Assembly: GCA_024636575.1 (NCBI GenBank) | Contig: JAGXGU010000082.1 | Location: forward strand, 1-12,616 | Direction of reading: 5' to 3' | DNA: 12,616 bases | Source of the DNA: Altererythrobacter sp. | GTDB taxonomy: Bacteria > Pseudomonadota > Alphaproteobacteria > Sphingomonadales > Sphingomonadaceae | Part shown: positions 1-6,565 of the stretch, piece after piece | Numbering within the stretch: position 1 is the stretch's first letter | Layout: each line of letters opens with the position of its first letter | Made by a program: the position numbers and the translations under genes | The notes under the pieces: model-generated | The model's database searches: none | The model's input: only the letters and a program-made list of their open reading frames with translations | What the model was told of the DNA's origin: nothing

Positions 1-215
1 CGAAACTGGCCGCTGGCTGGAAAGTGGACCGGCTGGACAAGACGATGGTCCAGATCCTGCGCTGCGGGACATATGAATTGCTCGCCCGCGCCGATATTTC
101 GAGAAAGATCGTGATTAGCGAATATATCGATGTTGCCCATGCTTTCTTCGACGAGAAGGAAGCCAAATTCGTCAATGGCGTGCTGGATTCGGTCGGAAAG
201 GCCGTCCGTCCATGA
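1..215 (+). CDS. nusB: Transcription antitermination factor NusB, C-terminal part
   Basis: Only the last 70 or so codons are present; the reading frame is open at the left edge (first full codon at 3), so the start lies outside the window. NusB binds the boxA RNA element together with NusE (ribosomal protein S10) and supports antitermination of rRNA operons. The visible sequence has the family's helical C-terminal half: W-K-x-x-R-L-D-K followed by L-R-C-G-T-Y-E-L, an I-x-E-Y-I-D-V-A-H helix, and the closing F-V-N-G-V-L-D motif typical of NusB. Family proteins are about 140 to 160 residues long, so roughly half is missing. The stop TGA at 213-215 overlaps the thiL start by ATGA, so the two are probably co-translated, as is common in proteobacteria (often after ribH). 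Identification is confident from these motifs and the context. Confidence 0.93.
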   Translation, partial: KLAAGWKVDRLDKTMVQILRCGTYELLARADISRKIVISEYIDVAHAFFDEKEAKFVNGVLDSVGKAVRP

Positions 216-1105
216 CGCGCCCCTCCCTTGAGGGGGAGGAAGGACTGATCGCTGCCCTGCGCGCGCTTGCAACCCATCCGGCGGCGCGCGGCCTGGCGGA
301 TGATACCGCAGTGCTGGAAGTCGGCTCTGAAACTCTGATCCTGACGCAGGACAGCATGGTCGAAGGCATCCACTATCTGCCTGCACAGGACATGGCCGAT
401 GTCGCCTGGAAACTGGCCGCGACCAATCTGTCTGACCTGGCCGCAAAGGGCGCGGAGCCGCTGGGCGTGCTTTACACCCATATGCTCGGCGCGGATGACG
501 CGCAGTTTATCAGCGGGCTGACCGATGTTCTGACGGAATATGACGTCCCCCTGCTGGGCGGCGATACTGTATCGGCGAACGGGCCGCGCTGTTTCAGCCT
601 GACTGCGATCGGCCGCGCCAGCCATACCCCGGCCCCGTCCCGGTCCGGCGCAATGCCGGGCGACGCGGTGTATCTGACCGGGCGGGTCGGAGCGGCAATG
701 TTGGGTTTCGAGTGCCTGCGGGGCGGGCCGGACCATGATACCGCCGCCTATCGCCGCCCCGTCCCGCTGCTGGCCCAGGGCCGCGCCCTGGCGCCGCTGG
801 TCAGCGCGATCATGGATGTGTCGGACGGGCTGCTGCTCGATGCCAGCCGGATGGCGGGTGCCAGCAACGTCACCATCGCCATCGATAGCTCCGCCGTGCC
901 AATAGCAACGCCGGAAAATCGCCGCGAAGATGCGCTGCGCTGGGGCGATGACTACCAGCTGCTGTTCACCGGCCCCGCTGATGCCTCTTGGCCGATCCCG
1001 GTCCATAAAATCGGTGAAGTCCATGCGCGCATGGATGCCAGGTTGCTGGTTGACGGAATTGCACCCGATCCCGGAGACACCCTCGGATATCGCCATTCGC
1101 GATAA
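212..1105 (+). CDS. thiL: Thiamine-monophosphate kinase ThiL
   Basis: ThiL uses ATP to phosphorylate thiamine monophosphate to thiamine diphosphate, the last step of cofactor synthesis, in the cytoplasm. The 297-residue protein has the family's motifs in order: the metal-binding Asp pair D30-D31 (A-D-D-T-A-V), a T-Q-D-S-M-V-E-G-I-H block near 50, K-L-A-A-T-N-L-S-D-L-A-A-K-G-A, L-L-G-G-D-T at 114-119, D-V-S-D-G-L at 202-207 and W-G-D-D-Y at 244-248 (usually G-E-D-Y-E-L, here G-D-D-Y-Q-L, a mild variation). The length is slightly short of the E. coli enzyme but complete. The ATG at 212 overlaps the nusB stop; a GGAAAGG at 195-201 is a plausible ribosome site within nusB. It is probably transcribed with nusB. 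No obvious terminator follows, and a separate promoter appears to serve hppA downstream. Confidence 0.95.
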   Translation: MTRPSLEGEEGLIAALRALATHPAARGLADDTAVLEVGSETLILTQDSMVEGIHYLPAQDMADVAWKLAATNLSDLAAKGAEPLGVLYTHMLGADDAQFISGLTDVLTEYDVPLLGGDTVSANGPRCFSLTAIGRASHTPAPSRSGAMPGDAVYLTGRVGAAMLGFECLRGGPDHDTAAYRRPVPLLAQGRALAPLVSAIMDVSDGLLLDASRMAGASNVTIAIDSSAVPIATPENRREDALRWGDDYQLLFTGPADASWPIPVHKIGEVHARMDARLLVDGIAPDPGDTLGYRHSR

Positions 1106-1144
1106 GCCGTTTGCAGCTTGCCAACAGGGTAAAGCTTAACGGGG

Positions 1145-1173
1145 CTTGCGCGTCTTGGCCGCGCCCTTATAGC
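1145..1173 (+). promoter_or_regulatory. Probable housekeeping promoter of hppA
   Basis: The 135-base gap between thiL and hppA contains CTTGCG (1145-1150) and TATAGC (1168-1173), separated by 17 bases, a good fit to a sigma-70-type promoter of alphaproteobacteria. Transcription would start near 1180, giving a leader of about 60 bases. This is a pattern match by eye; the start site is not demonstrated. Confidence 0.42.
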
Positions 1174-1227
1174 TACGGCGCTAGTCGGACCTTGATAAAC
1201 AGGCCGCTTTCTATTCGATCCACTGGG

Positions 1228-1234
1228 AAGGGGG
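1228..1234 (+). promoter_or_regulatory. Ribosome binding site supporting the GTG start of hppA
   Basis: The sequence AAGGGGG ends six bases before the GTG at 1241. The frame upstream closes at a TAA at 1196-1198 and has no ATG in between, so the purine run supports GTG as the true start. The resulting N-terminus (M-N-L-V-L-I-S-I-G-L-G) is a normal first membrane helix for the family. Confidence 0.6.
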
Positions 1235-1240
1235 ATTCAC

Positions 1241-3349
1241 GTGAATCTTGTACTTATATCTATCGGGCTGGGGCTGCTCGCCATTATTTACGGCATTGTC
1301 ACCAGCCGTCAGGTGCTAAGCGCTGATGCAGGCAACGCCAAGATGCAGGAAATCGCCGGGGCAATTCAGGAGGGCGCACAGGCCTATCTGAAGCGCCAAT
1401 ATACCACGATCGCCATGGTTGGCGTGGTGGTGGCGATTGTCGTGTTCATTTTCCTCGGGCCCATTTCGGCAACCGGCTTCATCGTCGGGTCGATCCTGTC
1501 GGGTGTCGCGGGCTTCATCGGGATGAACATCTCGGTCCGGTCGAATGTACGCACTGCTGCCGCAGCGCAGAAGGGTTTGCAAGCGGGCCTGACCGTGGCG
1601 TTCCGCGCTGGTGCTGTCACCGGCATGCTGGTGGCGGGCCTCGCCCTGCTGGCGATTGCGGTATTCTTCTATGTCATGACCGCCTCGATGGGGCTTGACC
1701 TCACCGTGCCTACGGAAAAACGTGAAGTAATCGACGCGCTGATCGGCCTTGCGTTCGGCGCTTCACTGATTTCGATCTTCGCCCGTCTCGGCGGCGGCAT
1801 CTTCACCAAAGCAGCCGATGTCGGCGCCGATCTGGTGGGCAAGGTGGAAGCAGGAATTCCAGAAGATGATCCACGCAATCCCGCCACCATCGCCGATAAC
1901 GTCGGTGACAATGTCGGCGATTGCGCGGGCATGGCTGCCGATTTGTTCGAAACATATGTTGTAACCGTTGGTGCCACCATGGTGCTGACCGCGTTGCTGC
2001 TGACCAATCTGGCGCAGGCAGAACTGCTGGCATTGATGAGCCTGCCACTGCTGGTTGGCGGTGTCTGTATCGTCACCTCGATCATCGGCACCTACATGGT
2101 TCGTCTCGGTTCCTCGAACAACATCATGGGGGCGCTGTACAAAGGCTTCATCACCACGGCAGTTCTGTCGATTCCTGCGATCTGGTGGGCGACCGATTAT
2201 GCCATCGGCATGGGCACAACCTACACCGTAGATGGCCAGACCTTCAGCGGAATGTCGCTGTTCTGGGCGATGATGGTGGGCCTTGCAGTTACCGGCCTGA
2301 TCATCTGGATCACCGAATATTACACCGGTACTCAATTCCGTCCGGTGCGGTCGATCGCGAAATCATCCGAAACCGGCCATGGTACCAACGTTATTCAAGG
2401 TCTGGCGATCAGCCTTGAATCGACTGCACTGCCAACACTGGTGATCGTGGTTGCAATCATTGTGACCCATCAGCTTGCAGGTTTGATGGGTATTGCCTTC
2501 GGGGCAACCGCCATGCTGGCGCTTGCCGGGATGGTCGTGGCGCTGGATGCTTACGGGCCGGTAACCGACAATGCGGGCGGTATCGCGGAAATGGCCGACC
2601 TGGATGAAAGCGTGCGGGAAAAAACCGATGCGCTGGATGCCGTGGGCAACACCACCAAGGCTGTGACCAAGGGCTATGCAATCGGTTCCGCCGGTCTGGC
2701 TGCATTGGTGCTGTTCAGCGCCTATACGGCCGATCTCAAGGAATTTTTCCCTGACATGCAAGTCAGCTTCAGCCTGGAAAATCCCTATGTGATCGTGGGC
2801 CTGCTGCTGGGCGCATTGCTGCCGTATCTGTTCGGGGCGATGGGCATGACTGCCGTGGGCCGCGCGGCGGGCGATGTGGTGAAGGATGTTCGCGCGCAGT
2901 TCGCTGCTGATCCGGGCATCATGGCCGGGACATCGCGTCCCGACTATGCCCGCACGGTGGATCTGGTGACCAAGGCCGCGATCAAGGAAATGGTGATCCC
3001 CTCGCTGTTGCCGGTGCTGGCACCGATTGTGGTATATTTCGTGATCACTGCGGTTGCGGGCCAGGCAAATGGCTTTGCAGCCCTTGGCGCCTTGCTGCTG
3101 GGTGTGATCGTTTCGGGTATCTTCGTGGCCCTGTCCATGACCGCCGGCGGCGGCGCATGGGACAATGCCAAGAAATACATCGAAGACGGCAATCACGGCG
3201 GTAAAGGCTCCGAAGCGCACAAGGCTGCGGTGACCGGCGATACCGTTGGCGATCCTTACAAGGACACCGCAGGCCCGGCCGTGAACCCGATGATCAAGAT
3301 CACCAACATCGTTGCCCTGCTGCTGCTGGCAGCGCTGGCACCGGTTTGA
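1241..3349 (+). CDS. hppA: K+-independent H+-translocating membrane pyrophosphatase
   Basis: This integral inner-membrane enzyme hydrolyses inorganic pyrophosphate and uses the energy to pump protons outward. The 702-residue protein matches the family's length and is built of many hydrophobic helices (about 16 are expected). Substrate and metal sites are intact: D-V-G-A-D-L-V-G-K-V-E at 193-203, the repeated D-N-V-G-D-N-V-G-D with D219, D223 and D227, the G-G-A-W-D-N loop at 637-642, and G-D-T-V-G-D-P-Y-K-D at 666-675. The K+-specificity segment reads G-N-T-T-K-A-V-T (469-476). K473 and T476 occupy the positions that are Lys and Thr in K+-independent pumps and Ala in K+-stimulated ones, so this should be the K+-independent type common in alphaproteobacteria. 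It starts at GTG, has its own promoter-like sequence upstream, and ends before a strong hairpin, so it is probably monocistronic. Confidence 0.97.
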   Translation: MNLVLISIGLGLLAIIYGIVTSRQVLSADAGNAKMQEIAGAIQEGAQAYLKRQYTTIAMVGVVVAIVVFIFLGPISATGFIVGSILSGVAGFIGMNISVRSNVRTAAAAQKGLQAGLTVAFRAGAVTGMLVAGLALLAIAVFFYVMTASMGLDLTVPTEKREVIDALIGLAFGASLISIFARLGGGIFTKAADVGADLVGKVEAGIPEDDPRNPATIADNVGDNVGDCAGMAADLFETYVVTVGATMVLTALLLTNLAQAELLALMSLPLLVGGVCIVTSIIGTYMVRLGSSNNIMGALYKGFITTAVLSIPAIWWATDYAIGMGTTYTVDGQTFSGMSLFWAMMVGLAVTGLIIWITEYYTGTQFRPVRSIAKSSETGHGTNVIQGLAISLESTALPTLVIVVAIIVTHQLAGLMGIAFGATAMLALAGMVVALDAYGPVTDNAGGIAEMADLDESVREKTDALDAVGNTTKAVTKGYAIGSAGLAALVLFSAYTADLKEFFPDMQVSFSLENPYVIVGLLLGALLPYLFGAMGMTAVGRAAGDVVKDVRAQFAADPGIMAGTSRPDYARTVDLVTKAAIKEMVIPSLLPVLAPIVVYFVITAVAGQANGFAALGALLLGVIVSGIFVALSMTAGGGAWDNAKKYIEDGNHGGKGSEAHKAAVTGDTVGDPYKDTAGPAVNPMIKITNIVALLLLAALAPV

Positions 3350-3392
3350 TCACCACCCAAACCGCCTGAGGATCATTTCCACGGGCCAAGCA

Positions 3393-3430
3393 GAGGCGCG
3401 GATACCAGATGGTATTCGCGCCTCATCTTT
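3393..3430 (+). terminator. Intrinsic-terminator-like hairpin after hppA
   Basis: GAGGCGCGGATACCA (3393-3407) pairs with TGGTATTCGCGCCTC (3410-3424) over 15 positions with one G-T wobble; the tip opens to a small loop around AGAT. ATCTTT follows, then GTCGCCCTTT. The stem is long and GC-rich but the T-run is short, so termination is likely but may be incomplete. It lies 44 bases after the hppA stop, where a terminator is expected, and separates hppA from the acyltransferase gene. Confidence 0.6.
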
Positions 3431-3510
3431 GTCGCCCTTTGGACGCGTTAATTTTTCATCAGCATCGCAGTGCTATTCGCGGGGTAGCGGTGCAATCTGC
3501 CGCGCGATGC

Positions 3511-3515
3511 GAGGG
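3511..3515 (+). promoter_or_regulatory. Ribosome binding site that supports a TTG start
   Basis: GAGGG lies seven bases before the TTG at 3523. An in-frame TAA at 3517-3519 falls between the two, so the coding frame cannot extend further upstream. TTG is therefore the first possible start, and this purine run supports it. The next candidate is a GTG at 3607, which would remove 28 residues. Confidence 0.45.
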
Positions 3516-3522
3516 TTAACGG

Positions 3523-4692
3523 TTGGCAAGCCTTCCGCTCCGAGAAGGGCGCTATTTCGAGCCGCTCAGGGCCTCGGCTCTCGTAGGTGAGCCTGACGGT
3601 GTCTCCGTGCTGGATTGGCGTGCCTTCAATAAACCTGAAGCTATCGCGCAATGGGATGCCCTCGCTCTGGAAGCGAGCGATCCAAATCCGTTTTTCGAAA
3701 GCTGGAACCTACTGCCCGCGCTGGCTAATCTGGACAGCGGAGGCAATGCCCGGATCGCCATTTATCGTAGCCAGGGCAAATTGCTCGGCCTGACGCCGCT
3801 GGCGCGTTCCGCCCGCTACTACGGATACCCGCTGCCGCATCTGCACAATTGGCAGCACCACAATGCCTTCTGCGGCACTCCCTTGGTCGCACGCGGGCAT
3901 GAAGCCGCATTCTGGACCGCTATGCTCGGCTGGGCAGACGAACACCCGGGCGGCGCCATGTTCCTGCATCTGACCAATCTCCCCGCCGAAGGCGCGGTTT
4001 ATGCAGCGCTGTGTGATGTGTCCGCCCGGCAGGGTCGGCCCGCTGCTGTCGTCCACCGTGAACAGCGCGCGATGTTGCAATCAGGCCAGAGTCAGGAAGA
4101 ATATTTCGATGCATCGCTGAGCGCCAAGAAACGCAAGGAATTGCGCCGCCAGAACAAACGCCTGTCGGAAGAGGGCGTACTGCGGTTCCACCGAGATTCC
4201 GACGTTGACGGTATAGACCAATGGTGCACCGATTTCCTCGATCTGGAACAAGCGGGGTGGAAAGGGCGCGAAGGTTCCGCCCTCGCCTGTGACAGTGCGA
4301 ATGCTGCGCTGTTCCGTGCCGCCCTGCACGGCGGTTCGGTACGCGGCCGTGTCGAGCGGCTTTCGCTAACTCTGGAAGGCATGCCAATTGCCATGCTGGT
4401 GAATTTCCTCTCCGCGCCCGGCAGCTTTGCTTTCAAGACCGCATTCGACGAAAAATACGCGCGGTTTTCACCCGGTGTCTTGCTTCAGCGCGAAAACCTC
4501 GCCCTTTTGGGACGCGATGGCATCGACTGGAGCGATAGCTGCGCCGCCGCCGACCATCCGATGATCGAGCGTATCTGGCGCGAAAAACGCTCCATTGTCC
4601 GCACCAGCATCGGCATTGGCGGCAGGCTGCGCCGATCTCTGTGCCGTCAGGTCCTTCGGGCCGAAAATGGCAGCAATGCCGAGGGGCTATGA
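3523..4692 (+). CDS. CelD/BcsL-type (FemAB-like) GNAT acyltransferase
   Basis: The 389-residue protein resembles the GNAT-fold family often annotated as CelD/BcsL-like acetyltransferase (Acetyltransf_6). These transfer acyl groups to unknown acceptors, some in polysaccharide or lipid pathways. The N-terminal half has the usual W-D-A-L-A at about 44-48, the P-F-F-E-S-W segment at about 56-61 and a G-L-T-P-L-A strand. The C-terminal catalytic-type domain runs from about 190 to 335: E-E-Y-F-D at 192-196, a basic S-A-K-K-R-K-E-L-R-R-Q-N-K-R-L helix, A-G-W-K-G at 244-248, a core strand around M-P-I-A-M-L, and F-K-T-A-F-D-E at 304-310. No signal peptide or membrane helix is seen, so it is probably cytoplasmic. 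It ends by ATGA overlap with the next gene's frame, so the two are likely coupled. The substrate cannot be read from the sequence. Confidence 0.85.
   Translation: MASLPLREGRYFEPLRASALVGEPDGVSVLDWRAFNKPEAIAQWDALALEASDPNPFFESWNLLPALANLDSGGNARIAIYRSQGKLLGLTPLARSARYYGYPLPHLHNWQHHNAFCGTPLVARGHEAAFWTAMLGWADEHPGGAMFLHLTNLPAEGAVYAALCDVSARQGRPAAVVHREQRAMLQSGQSQEEYFDASLSAKKRKELRRQNKRLSEEGVLRFHRDSDVDGIDQWCTDFLDLEQAGWKGREGSALACDSANAALFRAALHGGSVRGRVERLSLTLEGMPIAMLVNFLSAPGSFAFKTAFDEKYARFSPGVLLQRENLALLGRDGIDWSDSCAAADHPMIERIWREKRSIVRTSIGIGGRLRRSLCRQVLRAENGSNAEGL
4681..4686 (+). promoter_or_regulatory. Ribosome binding site inside the acyltransferase end, setting the next start
   Basis: GAGGGG lies two bases before an ATG at 4689, which is too close, and eight bases before an in-frame ATG at 4695, which is ideal spacing. 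It therefore favours 4695 as the start of the cupin/JmjC-like gene, although the ATG at 4689 gives the classic ATGA overlap. Confidence 0.5.
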
Positions 4693-4694
4693 CC

Positions 4695-5552
4695 ATGCCA
4701 GACCAGCAAAGCAGAGAAATCTTCGGCGTTGCTGCACGGCTGCAATTTGCCGCCGCCTATCCGGAAGTTCCGCATGTGCTGCGCCACGAGATCGCCCATC
4801 ACCCACTGTTGACGCTCGAGGCCTTGGCCGAGCTCTCGGGTCAACTTCCAGGCAGCTCCATCGAATATAACCGCGGTGACCTGCCCATCGGGATCGATCG
4901 CAAACCCGGTAGTACAGGCTTGTCGATCGAGGACACGATCCGCCACATCGCGACGACTAACAGCTGGGCGGTCCTGAAGAATATCGAACAAGTGTCCGCT
5001 TACGAAGCGCTGCTGCTGTCACTACTCGGGGAACTGCGCAGCGAGATAGAAGCGAAGACCGGGGCCATGCTGCGGCCCCAGGGTTTCATCTTCATCTCCT
5101 CGCCGGATGCCGTCACGCCGTACCATTTCGATCCGGAACACAACATCCTGCTGCAATTGACAGGCAGCAAAGTGATGACCCAATTTCCCGCCGGAGACAG
5201 CACATTTGCCCTCGACCAGGTGCACGAAAGCTACCACGCAGGAGGCGCGCGCGAATTGACCTGGCACGATGATCTCGCCGCCGGGGGATACGACTTTGCG
5301 CTATCTCCTGGCGAGGCGGTATATGTCCCTGTGATGGCCCCGCACTTCGTACGTAACGGCGCATCGAGTTCAATTTCGCTGTCGATTACCTGGCGCAGCG
5401 ATTGGAGCTTTGCCGAGGCAGAGGCTCGCGGGTTCAACCGCGTGCTGCGCAAATACGGCATCGCGCCCATCGCGCCGGGCCGCTGGCCCGCCACCAATTA
5501 CGGCAAGTCTTTGGCATTTCGGGTTTTGCGGAAACTTTCCGCCGTAAAATAA
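4695..5552 (+). CDS. FIH-like cupin/JmjC-type Fe(II)/2-oxoglutarate oxygenase
   Basis: The 285-residue soluble protein carries a cupin_8/JmjC-type metal site. The core reads T141-P-Y-H144-F-D146, then N150 and G-S-K159, with a third candidate ligand H217 in A-P-H-F-V-R-N-G. This spacing matches human factor inhibiting HIF (T196, H199, D201, N205, K214 and H279), where H/D/H bind iron and T/N/K bind 2-oxoglutarate: the T, H, D, N and K positions fall at identical intervals. It is therefore very probably an active dioxygenase that hydroxylates a protein, peptide or small molecule; the substrate is unknown. The start at 4695 is chosen for ribosome-site spacing; 4689 is the alternative and adds two residues. 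Translation is coupled to the preceding acyltransferase, and tesB follows after 44 bases. Other cupin-like proteins lack iron, but all residues are present here. Confidence 0.8.
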   Translation: MPDQQSREIFGVAARLQFAAAYPEVPHVLRHEIAHHPLLTLEALAELSGQLPGSSIEYNRGDLPIGIDRKPGSTGLSIEDTIRHIATTNSWAVLKNIEQVSAYEALLLSLLGELRSEIEAKTGAMLRPQGFIFISSPDAVTPYHFDPEHNILLQLTGSKVMTQFPAGDSTFALDQVHESYHAGGARELTWHDDLAAGGYDFALSPGEAVYVPVMAPHFVRNGASSSISLSITWRSDWSFAEAEARGFNRVLRKYGIAPIAPGRWPATNYGKSLAFRVLRKLSAVK

Positions 5553-5596
5553 CCGCTACATTGACGAACTGCCCACCTGCCCGCAAAGCGTGGCCC

Positions 5597-6505
5597 ATGA
5601 ATGATATTTCCACCCCTGAAAAACTCGTGGCCAATCTGGTCAATTTGCTGACTGTCCAGGCAGGCGGGCCCGATCATTTTGTCGGCCACCCGCAAGATGG
5701 CGGCGTGGGACGGGTTTTTGGCGGGCAAGTTATCGCGCAAGCGCTTCAGGCCGCCCAATTGACCGCGCCAGAGGGTATGGTGGCCCATTCGCTGCACGCC
5801 TATTTCCTGCGCGGCGGCAAGGAAGGTCCGCCAATCGATTATACGATTGCCCGCGATTTCGACGGCCGCAGCTTTGCCAACCGCCGGGTCGTGGCGAGCC
5901 AGACGGAGGCCGCCGCCAGCATCCCGATCCTGAACCTGACTGCCAGCTTCCAGAAACCGGAAGACGGGCTGGAACATCAGGAATGCAGGATGCCGGATGT
6001 CCTGCCGCCCGAAGAATTGAAGCCCGACATGAAATTGCGGGAGGAGTTTGTGGCCGGCCTGCCCGATATTACCGACGGCCAGCGCGCCATGATGCTGCGC
6101 CCGCGCCCGATCGAAATGCGCACGATCGACCGGCTCCACTGGATGAACAGCGAACCGAAGGAACCCCGCGCCCACAGCTGGTTCCGCACCGCTGCCGCGC
6201 TACCGGACGATCCGGCGATCCACCGCGCGGTGATTGCCTATGCCAGCGATTACACGCTGCTGGGCACTGCCGCCTTGCCCCATGGGCTCAGCTGGATGCG
6301 CGGTGAATTGAACGGTGCCAGCCTGGACCACACGATTTGGTTCCACCGGCCTGCGCGGGCTGACGAATGGCTGTTATACATGACCGACAGCCCGTGGAGC
6401 GGCGGCGGCCGGGGCTTTAACCGGGGCAGCATTTTTACCCGCGACGGAGTATTGGTGGCCAGTGTGGCGCAGGAAGGTGTTATCCGGCGGCGCAAGAAAG
6501 CATGA
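5597..6505 (+). CDS. tesB: Acyl-CoA thioesterase II
   Basis: TesB hydrolyses medium- and long-chain acyl-CoA to free fatty acid and CoA through a double hot-dog fold. The 302-residue protein has the first-domain motif G-R-V-F-G-G-Q-V-I-A-Q-A-L and the H-S-L-H-A-Y-F-L-R-G strand. In the second domain it has A-S-D218-Y-T-L-L, D-H-T246-I-W-F-H-R and V-A-Q292-E-G. D218, T246 and Q292 correspond to the E. coli catalytic triad D204, T228 and Q278; the Asp-to-Gln distance of 74 is the same in both. The ATG at 5597 gives a normal N-terminus; the open frame extends upstream to 5402 but that part overlaps the preceding gene. No good ribosome site is visible before the start. It is probably read with the two genes upstream. 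It converges on uvrC with 60 bases between the stops. Confidence 0.93.
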   Translation: MNDISTPEKLVANLVNLLTVQAGGPDHFVGHPQDGGVGRVFGGQVIAQALQAAQLTAPEGMVAHSLHAYFLRGGKEGPPIDYTIARDFDGRSFANRRVVASQTEAAASIPILNLTASFQKPEDGLEHQECRMPDVLPPEELKPDMKLREEFVAGLPDITDGQRAMMLRPRPIEMRTIDRLHWMNSEPKEPRAHSWFRTAAALPDDPAIHRAVIAYASDYTLLGTAALPHGLSWMRGELNGASLDHTIWFHRPARADEWLLYMTDSPWSGGGRGFNRGSIFTRDGVLVASVAQEGVIRRRKKA

Positions 6506-6515
6506 CCTGCATCGG

Positions 6516-6531
6516 CGGGGCGCCGGCCCCG
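6516..6531. terminator. Small GC-rich hairpin between convergent tesB and uvrC
   Basis: CGGGGC (6516-6521) and GCCCCG (6526-6531) form a perfect six-base stem around a GCCG loop in the 60-base gap between the two stops. There is no T-run on either side, so it could be a weak bidirectional terminator or a chance GC-rich structure. Confidence 0.25.
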
Positions 6532-6565
6532 GTTCCGACAGTCCCATATCTGACAGAGCGCAAGA

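Noticed and set aside
2363..3220. Open frame of 285 codons on the minus strand
   Set aside because: It lies wholly inside hppA and has a His/Gln/Arg-rich, low-information translation.
3439..3479. TTGGAC and TATTCG as a promoter for the acyltransferase gene
   Set aside because: The spacing is 29 bases and no -10 lies at the correct distance; a promoter is expected in this gap but I cannot place it.
4641..4694. Longer N-terminus for the cupin/JmjC-like protein
   Set aside because: It would overlap the acyltransferase by some 50 bases; the ribosome site at 4681-4686 is spaced for 4695.
5402..5596. Extended N-terminus for TesB
   Set aside because: The frame is open, but this part overlaps the end of the oxygenase gene and TesB homology begins at about 5597.
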